Source: Chitinophaga sp. SYP-B3965 (GTDB taxonomy: Bacteria > Bacteroidota > Bacteroidia > Chitinophagales > Chitinophagaceae). From it: a stretch of DNA of 64,000 nt. The notes under the pieces are model-generated. The model searched no databases and was not told where the DNA came from. It saw nothing but the letters and a program-made list of their open reading frames with translations. The position numbers and the translations under genes are program-made. The stretch lies in contig NZ_WJFD01000001.1 of the NCBI RefSeq assembly GCF_009647655.1, forward strand, positions 186,001 to 250,000, in the 5' to 3' direction. Below, in pieces: positions 45,270 through 52,905 of this stretch (position 1 is its first letter; each line of letters opens with the position of its first letter).

Positions 45270-45360
45270 CGTTTCGCCACGGCTTGCGCCGCGGCGTTGG
45301 TTTTTTATTTTTAGGGAGAGTCTTTATTGTTGGCTTGTTTTAATACGGAAGCTACCGTGT
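45270..45360 (+). repeat. 91-bp direct repeat, copy 2
   Basis: Has the same 31 opening bases as copy 1, with scattered substitutions and one compensated indel afterwards. It ends right at the 3' end of the TraB/GumN gene, whose last codons also contain a TAGCACGGGCTCTACGGTG stretch resembling the repeat's end. Confidence 0.85.
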
Positions 45361-45366
45361 GCCGTT

Positions 45367-46224
45367 TTATTTTAGCACGGGCTCTACGGTGTATCCTTTT
45401 TTCCTCAATAAAGAAACAACCCCCTCATCCCCACCGAGATGCATAGCACCGCAAGCGATGAGCGTGGTTTCTTTGGTGGCGGCTTTCTCTATTACCGGTA
45501 TCCAGTTGCGGTTGCGATCGTATACCATGATGTCTTCGAAGCCGGCCAGTTCAGGGGATTCTTTCAGGTATTCGTGGATCTCTGTGATATCCTGGCGTTT
45601 GTAGGCGCCTACCATTTTGCTGAATAATGCTTTCTGTTTAGGAAGGTTGTTGATGTAGTCCATGATCATGATGCTTTCTGTGCTATCTGGGATGGCATCA
45701 AAAACGGCTACCTGTTTTTCCATGCTCTCTAATCCTTCTATTGGCTTCTGCTGCTCTTTAGCCATTTCTATGAAAGTGCCTTCATAAGAAGCCGGCTTAT
45801 CGCAGTTCAATGATTTCATCATCACGGCAGACAGTAATATCATGGGCTTCATGGTTTTGAACATGGAAACATCCATGCCAATGCTATCCTTGAAGTACCT
45901 GCTCAGCTTCTCGTAATCCTTTGGTTTGAATACATTTTGCAAAGAATAACCATCCTTTTTCTCCTGCATGGATTGCATCAGTTTGCCCATCATCTCCGGA
46001 TCATCCATATCCATTTCCAGGTAGATGGTCTTAGACGCACTGAAAGCTTCTTTCAAATGTGCAGAGAGGAAGAAATCATCCGGGCATATCATATGGATGG
46101 TGCCATACAGATAGGAGGGCTGTTTTAAGCCTTTTCCTGAGATCTTGTACAAAAGGGAGTGCTGCGCGAAGGTGGGTAACAGGAACAATGCCAAAGCGGC
46201 TGTAATAAGGGTTCTTTTAAACAT
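45367..46224 (-). CDS. TraB/GumN-family exported protein
   Basis: A 285-residue protein with a signal peptide (LPTFAQ) and the family motifs YLYGTIHM (about 39-46), IYLEMDM, PIEGLESMEKQ (about 162) and LIACGAMHLGG near the C-terminus. The paired GxxH motifs suggest a metal-dependent peptidase-like (Tiki-type) fold, but bacterial members have no proven activity. It is 9 bases after the aminotransferase gene, at the end of a leftward run. Confidence 0.88.
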   Translation of the reverse strand: MFKRTLITAALALFLLPTFAQHSLLYKISGKGLKQPSYLYGTIHMICPDDFFLSAHLKEAFSASKTIYLEMDMDDPEMMGKLMQSMQEKKDGYSLQNVFKPKDYEKLSRYFKDSIGMDVSMFKTMKPMILLSAVMMKSLNCDKPASYEGTFIEMAKEQQKPIEGLESMEKQVAVFDAIPDSTESIMIMDYINNLPKQKALFSKMVGAYKRQDITEIHEYLKESPELAGFEDIMVYDRNRNWIPVIEKAATKETTLIACGAMHLGGDEGVVSLLRKKGYTVEPVLK

Positions 46225-46233
46225 AATAATGAA

Positions 46234-47298
46234 TTATACAGATGGATAAAACTGCGCCAGCTGGGTGGACAGGATGTTTAAGTCGGTATGGGTATGCAGG
46301 GCTGAAAGCACCACGCGGTTGATCCGCTGGCCCATTGGGTCCGGATAGGCAAAAGAAGAAATGAAAGTATCCCGCGAAAGGAGATAGGTGTATACGTGTT
46401 CTTTCTCTTTTTTGTCTTCCAGTACAAACATGGGCAACTGATGCGGATGGTGTATGCCGTTGATACCTGCGTTCAGCCGTTTGAATTCAATGATCAGGTC
46501 TTTTAATCTTTTACGGGCAGTGGCGTAAGCGCCTGCTGCATGTAGAAAGGTGTAAGCGTAAGCAGGGATCATGGGCGTGCTGGCCGTAAAGATGGGGCTT
46601 CTGCGGATGGCTGCAACGTCCGCCGCATGTCCTGCAATAAAACCACCTTCCAGGCTGAATGCTTTGGCCATGGAAGCTGCGATCATATAATGCAGGGCAG
46701 GGCTGTCCGGTAAGATGTGAATGCTGCCTTCTCCTTTTTCTCCCAGGATGCCCACACCATGAGAGTCATCTATTAATACCATCACTTTCTTCTCTATCTG
46801 CCGCAGGGCTTCAAAATCATTGACAGTGGCGGTTAAAGGATTTACAGCGTCTGCAACAATTACGTATTGATGGTCTTCTCCTTTGTTCACCATTTCTACT
46901 ACCGTCGTGATCCAGTCCTGCCAATGGCCGACAGGCACCAATGCACCAGGGTATTGTAAGGAAGGATGTGTGCCGGGTGCAAATAATATTTCTCCTTTTG
47001 TAGTGGCATACGTGATAGCAGCCTGCGCCGCCAGGTATCCGGAAGAAAAGCAAACGGCAGATTGCTGCTGTAATAAAGCAGCGAGTGCATGTTCCACTTC
47101 TTCGTACAGCTTTAACTGCATGTTGGAGATGCGGGAAGAAGGGTATACACTTCCAAAGCGACCGATCCCTACCGCTAAAAGATCGCGGAAGGTATGGGAA
47201 GAATGCATGCCCAGGTAGGAAAAACCGGAGAAGTACAGGCAGGTCCTGCCTTCTATCAGGGCTGTTCTGCCGGGCGTGTTTTCTGTGATCTTGATCAT
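46234..47298 (-). CDS. PLP-dependent alpha-oxoamine-synthase-like aminotransferase
   Basis: A fold-type I PLP enzyme of 354 residues related to KAPA synthase, glycine C-acetyltransferase and serine palmitoyltransferase. These enzymes condense an amino acid with an acyl-CoA. Visible motifs are VCFSSGYLAAQAA (near 82), DDSHGVGILGEKG (near 178), the PLP-lysine segment SMAKAFSLEGGFIAGH (about 212), and a C-terminal substrate loop. It is about 30-40 residues shorter than typical family members at the N-terminus. No biotin genes are nearby, so a BioF role is unlikely. A lipid precursor (for example a sulfonolipid or sphingoid base) is one alternative. Confidence 0.75.
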   Translation of the reverse strand: MIKITENTPGRTALIEGRTCLYFSGFSYLGMHSSHTFRDLLAVGIGRFGSVYPSSRISNMQLKLYEEVEHALAALLQQQSAVCFSSGYLAAQAAITYATTKGEILFAPGTHPSLQYPGALVPVGHWQDWITTVVEMVNKGEDHQYVIVADAVNPLTATVNDFEALRQIEKKVMVLIDDSHGVGILGEKGEGSIHILPDSPALHYMIAASMAKAFSLEGGFIAGHAADVAAIRRSPIFTASTPMIPAYAYTFLHAAGAYATARKRLKDLIIEFKRLNAGINGIHHPHQLPMFVLEDKKEKEHVYTYLLSRDTFISSFAYPDPMGQRINRVVLSALHTHTDLNILSTQLAQFYPSV

Positions 47299-47299
47299 G

Positions 47300-47710
47300 C
47301 TATTGTTTTCTCGTACGGAGTATGAAATGATAATCGCCGGATTCTACTTTCATGTCAAACAATTCATCGCTGAGTTTTACTACTTCCACCAGGTGTTCTA
47401 CTTTGCGGTCGCCGTTGGCTGCCGTAACGGAAATGATGCTGCCATTACTGAGCAGCTGATACTTCCCGGAATCCGGTTTGCCGGCAATGGTGGCAATGAA
47501 GAGACCGTTGTCAAAGAACTGGTAATACGCATCGCTGTAATATCCGCTTTTCAGATCTTTTGCCTGTGTTAACTGTACGGCGTTATAGCCATCCTTTGCA
47601 GGAATGGTTACATCGTATACTTTCCATTTCTTGTTCTTTAGCAGGGTTTCTGTTTTACCGGAACCGCAAGCCATTAATATGATGGTGATACCTGATAATA
47701 AATATTTCAT
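47300..47710 (-). CDS. Small lipoprotein of unknown function
   Basis: A 136-residue lipoprotein. The start at 47710 gives a lipobox ending at C15 (ITIILMAC) and overlaps the preceding stop by 4 bases (ATGA), which indicates translational coupling. The mature part looks like a small beta-barrel (lipocalin-like) domain: NKKWKVYDVTIP, AYYQFFDNGLFIATI, SGKYQLLSNGSIISVT and a final FDMKVESGDYHFILR. I cannot assign a family. Confidence 0.65.
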   Translation of the reverse strand: MKYLLSGITIILMACGSGKTETLLKNKKWKVYDVTIPAKDGYNAVQLTQAKDLKSGYYSDAYYQFFDNGLFIATIAGKPDSGKYQLLSNGSIISVTAANGDRKVEHLVEVVKLSDELFDMKVESGDYHFILRTRKQ

Positions 47711-48234
47711 TTGCCGGCGGCTTTTTCCTGGTTGAATTGCTGAGAGTTTCCTTTGGGGATAGAAAGGCTTTGCCATCCTTCTCCCTTTAATACTTTACCG
47801 ATGTAAACGATCTGGCCTACATGGTAGGGGTGATGCGCTAACTGGCGGTTGAGGGCATCTATTACGATCAAAGGTTCTGTTCTGATATGAATGGTTTTGG
47901 AGAGGTCGGCTTCGGTGAGACTTTCTATGGCCTGCATCATGCAGCTCCAGCCTTTCTCCCAGATGGCGAGCATCTCTGCTTTGGTGCCGTTGGGAGCATC
48001 GTCTTCGAATTCTGCGTCCCGTTGCCGCCAGGGTTTTTCTCCGTCTGTGGTGAGGAAGTCCGTAAAGCGGGACAACATATTACCGCTCATGTGTTTCACG
48101 ATGATGTAAATGTTGTTGGGCTCTCCGGCAGGTTGCCAGTGGATCTGTTCATCTGTTAGCTGTGCAAAGGTTTTCTCTGCGAGCGTTTTGTAGCCGAGTA
48201 AACGATCCTTCACACTATCGAGGTAAATATTCAT
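47707..48234 (-). CDS. DinB-superfamily (DUF1572-like) protein
   Basis: A 175-residue four-helix-bundle protein. Motifs are the N-terminal LGYKTLAEKTFAQLTDEQIHWQP and conserved histidines in IIVKHMSGNMLSRF (near 47) and LAHHPYHVGQIVYIGK (about 137-152). These form the presumed metal site of DinB-like proteins. Members act as thiol- or metal-dependent transferases in some cases, but most are unknown. It is coupled to the downstream lipoprotein by the ATGA overlap. Confidence 0.82.
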   Translation of the reverse strand: MNIYLDSVKDRLLGYKTLAEKTFAQLTDEQIHWQPAGEPNNIYIIVKHMSGNMLSRFTDFLTTDGEKPWRQRDAEFEDDAPNGTKAEMLAIWEKGWSCMMQAIESLTEADLSKTIHIRTEPLIVIDALNRQLAHHPYHVGQIVYIGKVLKGEGWQSLSIPKGNSQQFNQEKAAGK

Positions 48235-48261
48235 ATATACAAGTTACGAATTCGTGGATAA

Positions 48262-49956
48262 TCAAAAGCCTGCTGCGCTGTCATCTCCTCTTTTATCTCC
48301 TACGGCTTCTATTTTACCGTTTGCATGGATCTTGATGAGTTCTACTCTGCCGATGGGATTGCTCTTTACGATCTTATACCCCATTTTCTCCAATGCCAGT
48401 GCAGTGCTGTCCGGGAAATCCTTTTCAACTTCTACTACATCCGGTAACCATTGGTGATGGAACTTAGGTGCGTTCACTGTGCTGCTTGCATCCAGTTTGA
48501 ATACGAGATCATTTAGCAGTGTCTGGAACATGGAAGTGATGATGGTAGAACCACCGGGCGTGCCGGTTATCAATACGGGTTTATTCTCTTTCATCACGAT
48601 GGTGGGTGTCATACAGCTGAGCATTCTTTTGCGTGGTGCGATGGCATTTGCTTCTGCGCCAACAAGGCCATATATATTGGGTGAGCCGGGTTTTACGGAG
48701 AAATCGTCCATCTCATTGTTGAGGATGAAACCGGCGGCTACCACGCGGCAGCCATAACTGCTGTTGAGGGTGGTGGTGACGGAAACGGCGTTGCCTTGCT
48801 GATCCACTACGCTGAGATGCGTGGTTTCTGTACTTTCCGGCATGATGTTCCCTGCTGCTATATTTTGACTTACGGAAGCGGTGCCGGGTGTGAAGGACAA
48901 CATTCTTTCGCGTGCATATTTTTTATCGGTGAGTTTTTTAACGGGCACTTTTACAAAGTCCTGATCTCCGAGGAATACGGCGCGGTCCGCATATGCTCTC
49001 CGTTCTGCTTCTATCATCACCTGTACGCTTTTGGCGCTGTGGAAGCCCCATTGCTGTAAGGGATATTGTTCCACCATGTTCAGCATTTGCTGCATGCCGA
49101 TGCCGCCGCTGCTGGGTAAAGGCATGGTGAGTATGTTATATCCTGCAAAGGTGAACAATAAGGGCTGGCGTACTTTGGCCTGGTAGTTCTTCAGATCATC
49201 CAACGTGATAATGCCGTTACCGCGTTTCATTTCGGCTACTACTTTTTGGGCTGTTTCACCTTCATAGAAACCTTTCATTCCCTTTGCGGAGATCAGTTGT
49301 AAGGTATGGGCGAGTTCTTTTTGTATGAGGGTATCGCCTTTTTTCCAGGGCTCGTTTTTTACGAAAGCGGTGGGTTGAGTATTTAAACGGAGGAACGATT
49401 CTCTTTGCCTGTTGAGGCCTGCGGCCTCGGCGGCTGTGATCACAAAACCTTTCTCTGCCATTAATATGGCGGGGGCAATGAGTTTTGCGAAGGGGAGGCG
49501 GGCATGTTTATGTGCGGCAAACAAACCGGCTACGGTGCCGGGTACGCCGGCGGCTAAATGTCCGTCCAGGCTTTTGCGCGTTTGGGCAACACCGTTGGCA
49601 TCCAGGTACATATCCCGGTGTGCTGCGGCAGGTGCTGTTTCCCGGTAATCGAGGGTGATGTTATCTCCGTTTTTGGTGTGCGCTACAAGAAAGCCGCCGC
49701 CACCAAGGTTTCCAGCCTGCGGATAAACCACAGCGAGCGCCAGTTGCGTGGCAATGGCTGCATCTATGGCATTGCCGCCCTGCTGCATGATCAATACACC
49801 AGCTTTACTGGCCAGGGGGTGTGCGGAAACTACCGCACAATTGCTTATATTTAGGTACTTATCAACCGAATAATTATAAGGGTCCAGCGTAACCTGCTGC
49901 GCAGCAAGGACCAGAGGAGCCATAACGAAGAACCATAAGATTAAATACCGTCGCAT
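48262..49956 (-). CDS. ggt: Gamma-glutamyltransferase (gamma-glutamyltranspeptidase)
   Basis: A secreted or periplasmic Ntn-hydrolase that cleaves or transfers gamma-glutamyl groups. The 564-residue precursor has a signal peptide (VLAAQ), NAIDAAIATQLALAVVYPQAG and the substrate-binding YRETAPAAA (105-113). The autocleavage site is before T378 in ETTHLSVVD, the new N-terminal nucleophile. NSSYG, LNNEMDDF and GTPGGSTI form the small subunit. It is the first gene of a leftward run, with 27 bases to the DinB-like gene. It could act on gamma-glutamyl products such as those of the COG2170 ligase at 19 kb, but they are 30 kb apart. Confidence 0.93.
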   Translation of the reverse strand: MRRYLILWFFVMAPLVLAAQQVTLDPYNYSVDKYLNISNCAVVSAHPLASKAGVLIMQQGGNAIDAAIATQLALAVVYPQAGNLGGGGFLVAHTKNGDNITLDYRETAPAAAHRDMYLDANGVAQTRKSLDGHLAAGVPGTVAGLFAAHKHARLPFAKLIAPAILMAEKGFVITAAEAAGLNRQRESFLRLNTQPTAFVKNEPWKKGDTLIQKELAHTLQLISAKGMKGFYEGETAQKVVAEMKRGNGIITLDDLKNYQAKVRQPLLFTFAGYNILTMPLPSSGGIGMQQMLNMVEQYPLQQWGFHSAKSVQVMIEAERRAYADRAVFLGDQDFVKVPVKKLTDKKYARERMLSFTPGTASVSQNIAAGNIMPESTETTHLSVVDQQGNAVSVTTTLNSSYGCRVVAAGFILNNEMDDFSVKPGSPNIYGLVGAEANAIAPRKRMLSCMTPTIVMKENKPVLITGTPGGSTIITSMFQTLLNDLVFKLDASSTVNAPKFHHQWLPDVVEVEKDFPDSTALALEKMGYKIVKSNPIGRVELIKIHANGKIEAVGDKRGDDSAAGF

Positions 49957-49998
49957 AAACAGGTTGTTTACATCGAAATTAGTACATATTGCTATAAG

Positions 49999-50006
49999 TA
50001 GGTTTG
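49999..50006 (+). promoter_or_regulatory. -7 element ahead of TonB receptor
   Basis: TAGGTTTG is an exact TAnnTTTG, about 75 bases upstream of the ATG at 50082. No TTG is at the right distance. Confidence 0.35.
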
Positions 50007-50081
50007 TTAACTATTCCACTTTACGAATATTCTGATGCCTGGCAGATCTATTATTTGAAGAGAAACCCAAACCCAACATAT

Positions 50082-52841
50082 ATGCTACAAAATCTATCCA
50101 AGAACCTGACTGTTTTATTCCTCTTATTTTCAATGGCAGCCCATGCGCAGAACGGAACCGTTAAAGGTACTGTGCGTGATGCCAATGGGCCGCTGGCAGG
50201 CGCTACCGTACAGGTGGAACGCAGTAACCGCGGTGGTTATACCAATGCAGAAGGGCAATACTCGTTGTCACTACCTGCCGGAAAACACGTCCTTAATTTC
50301 AGCTACATTGGCCTTTCTCCGGAACGGAGGGAGATAACGGTTGTGGCCAATGAAACTGTCTCTGCTGATGCAACGCTTATTGCCGGCAGTTTGAATGAAC
50401 TGGTGGTACTGGGTTCCCGTGCTTTGCCGCGTACGCAAACGGAAACACCTGTGCCGGTGGATGTGATAGATGTGAAGCGCATTGTGGGTGATGCCCCGCA
50501 GGTGTATGTGAACCAGATCCTCAATTATATTGCGCCTTCTTTCAGTTCCGGTACGCAAACGGTAGCAGATGGTACGGACCATATTGATCCTGCTTCGCTG
50601 CGTGGCCTGGGGCCGGACCAGGTGCTGGTGCTGGTAAATGGCAAGCGGCGGTACAACAGTGCTATCGTGAATGTGAATGGTACTTTTGGTCGCGGTGCGG
50701 TAGGTACGGATATGAATGCTATTCCTACTTCTGCCATAGACCGCATTGAGATATTGCGGGATGGTGCAGCTGCACAATATGGTTCTGATGCTATTGCCGG
50801 TGTGATCAATATTATACTGCGCAGTACGGTGAATCGTTTAAGCGTGAACGTTACTACCGGCGCCAATGCTACTTCCAAAGCAGATGGCCTGGATGGAGAA
50901 ACAGTGCAAACGTCCGTCAACTATGGTATTCCGGTAGGAAGTAAAGGTGGTTATGTGAACCTTGCGGGTTCTTATGACTACCGTAATTATACTAATCGTG
51001 CAGGAGATTGGGAAGGCGCACTTTACCGCACTTATCCTCCGGCTGCAGGTGTAGATAAAACAGATTCTTTCCTCACCGCTAATAATAAAACCCGTGCAGA
51101 TTTTAAGATGCGGGTTGGGCAAAGCGCTATCAGGGGAGGGCAGTTCTTCCTCAATTCCTTATTCCCTATGGAGAATGGCGGAGAGGTGTATGCCTTTGGC
51201 GGTATTGGTTACCGGAATGGCCAGGCCGCAGGTTTCAGGCGCCTGCCACATGAATCACGGAATGTGCTGGATATTTACCCGATGGGTTTTCTCCCGGAAA
51301 TTCATTCTGATATCTATGATAAGTCTTTGTCTGTGGGCATCCGTGGTGATCTGGGCGAATGGAAAGCAGACCTGAGTAATACTTTCGGGCAGAACAAGTT
51401 CATCTTCAGTGTGGTAGAATCGTTAAATGCTTCCCTTGAAAAAGCGTCTCCTACTGCTTTTGAAGCAGGAGGGCCTACTTTCACACAGAATACTTCCAAC
51501 CTGGACCTTTCCCGCCGCTTTGATGTAATGGATGGTCTGAACTTAGGGGTTGGTGCAGAGTACCGTTTTGAACGGTATCAACTGGTGGCCGGTGAAGAAA
51601 ATTCCTACGCGGATTATGGCCGCGCCCGCAAGATAGGCGTGGATGGAACGGGGAAAGATATCCTGGTGCCTGACTTCCAGGGGCCGGTGAATACACGTTT
51701 TGGTCCGGATGGAGTAGCCCGGCCGGGTGGTGCACAGGTGTTCCCCGGTTTCAGACCTGAGAATGCTGTGAATGCTGCCCGCAGTGCTGTATCTGCTTAC
51801 CTGGATGTGGAGGCTAATTTATCTTCTAAGTTCCTTATAGGGATAGCCGGGCGTTTTGAAAACTATAGCGATTTCGGCTCTACACTGAACGGAAAGTTAA
51901 CAACCCGTTACAAATTAAGTGATGGTATTGCTATCAGGGCATCTGCCAGTACTGGTTTCCGCGCGCCTTCCCTTCACCAGCGTTTCTACTCTACTACTTC
52001 CACACTTTTTGTAGATGGTATTCCATATGAAGTGGGCACTTTCACAAATGACAGCCGCCCTGCGCAGTTGCTGGGCATTCCGAAACTGAAACCGGAAACC
52101 GCGAAGAACTTCAGCGCTGGTTTCACCGGCAGGTTCGGCAAGTTCAATGTTACGCTGGATGGTTACTTTACGCATATAGAAGACCGCATTGTATACACAG
52201 ATCAATTCAGTGGCAGCAATGCCCCTGGCGCGTCTCCGGTGGACAGGGAGATCTACGAATTGCTGTCCCTGGCTAACGCCAACAGGGCGGCATTCTTTGC
52301 CAATGCCATCAATTCTGAAACGAAAGGGGTAGACCTCGTTGTAACGTATTCTACTAAACTGGGCGGCGGTACTTTCCGCGGAGACCTTGCCGGAACCTGG
52401 TCTGGCACCACCAGGGTAGGGCCTGTGAAAGCTTCGCCTAAACTGGCCGGTAAAGAGAATATCTATTTCAGCGAAGCCAGCAGGATCTACCTGGAAAGGA
52501 GTGTGCCCCGCCAGAAAGTGAACCTGAGCTTATCGTATAACGTCCGCCGTTTTAATGTACTGGTGAAGAATGTGTACTTCGGGCCGGTGGAGGAAGCAAC
52601 GACTACGGTTATCTATCAGCAGGAATTTGATGCAAAGGTGATCACGGATATTGCGCTTGGTTTCAAGATCACGAAGGAAGTGAAACTGAGCATTGGCGCC
52701 AATAACCTGCTGGATGTATATCCGGAAGAGGTAGCATTGGCAGGGAATAAGAGTAATAATCAATTCATTTATTCCCGCAGGGCTACACAGTTCGGTTTTA
52801 ACGGGCGTTTCATTTTTGCGCGGATAGAGTTATCTTTTTGA
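50082..52841 (+). CDS. TonB-dependent receptor with carboxypeptidase-like regulatory domain
   Basis: A 919-residue outer-membrane transporter. The ATG at 50082 (MLQNLSKNLTVLFLLFSMAAHAQ) begins a proper signal peptide, while the longer frame from 50004 does not. Domains are a CarboxypepD_reg-like domain (VKGTVRDANGPLAGATV, about 28-105), a possible TonB box (LNELVVLGS), and a plug with ASLRGLGPDQVLVLVNGKRR, IDRIEILRDGAAAQYGSDAIAGVINI. The 22-strand barrel ends in ARIELSF. The plug is of the classical siderophore/vitamin/sugar type, not SusC. It is a single-gene unit with a downstream terminator. Confidence 0.92.
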   Translation: MLQNLSKNLTVLFLLFSMAAHAQNGTVKGTVRDANGPLAGATVQVERSNRGGYTNAEGQYSLSLPAGKHVLNFSYIGLSPERREITVVANETVSADATLIAGSLNELVVLGSRALPRTQTETPVPVDVIDVKRIVGDAPQVYVNQILNYIAPSFSSGTQTVADGTDHIDPASLRGLGPDQVLVLVNGKRRYNSAIVNVNGTFGRGAVGTDMNAIPTSAIDRIEILRDGAAAQYGSDAIAGVINIILRSTVNRLSVNVTTGANATSKADGLDGETVQTSVNYGIPVGSKGGYVNLAGSYDYRNYTNRAGDWEGALYRTYPPAAGVDKTDSFLTANNKTRADFKMRVGQSAIRGGQFFLNSLFPMENGGEVYAFGGIGYRNGQAAGFRRLPHESRNVLDIYPMGFLPEIHSDIYDKSLSVGIRGDLGEWKADLSNTFGQNKFIFSVVESLNASLEKASPTAFEAGGPTFTQNTSNLDLSRRFDVMDGLNLGVGAEYRFERYQLVAGEENSYADYGRARKIGVDGTGKDILVPDFQGPVNTRFGPDGVARPGGAQVFPGFRPENAVNAARSAVSAYLDVEANLSSKFLIGIAGRFENYSDFGSTLNGKLTTRYKLSDGIAIRASASTGFRAPSLHQRFYSTTSTLFVDGIPYEVGTFTNDSRPAQLLGIPKLKPETAKNFSAGFTGRFGKFNVTLDGYFTHIEDRIVYTDQFSGSNAPGASPVDREIYELLSLANANRAAFFANAINSETKGVDLVVTYSTKLGGGTFRGDLAGTWSGTTRVGPVKASPKLAGKENIYFSEASRIYLERSVPRQKVNLSLSYNVRRFNVLVKNVYFGPVEEATTTVIYQQEFDAKVITDIALGFKITKEVKLSIGANNLLDVYPEEVALAGNKSNNQFIYSRRATQFGFNGRFIFARIELSF

Positions 52842-52846
52842 TGCAG

Positions 52847-52878
52847 AAGGCATAGCTTGTTTTTACAGGCTATGCCTT
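52847..52878 (+). terminator. Terminator-like hairpin after the TonB receptor
   Basis: AAGGCATAGC (52847-52856) pairs with GCTATGCCTT (52869-52878), plus TGT/ACA inside. The T tract is weak. It overlaps the next gene's promoter. Confidence 0.6.
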
Positions 52879-52885
52879 ATCTTAG
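52857..52885 (+). promoter_or_regulatory. Candidate promoter of the M14 peptidase gene
   Basis: TTG (52857-52859), 18 bases, then TATCTTAG (52878-52885). The predicted start is near 52890, just before the ATG at 52906. It is built into the right half of the preceding hairpin. Confidence 0.4.
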
Positions 52886-52905
52886 CTTTATACAACCCAA
52901 AAGCT

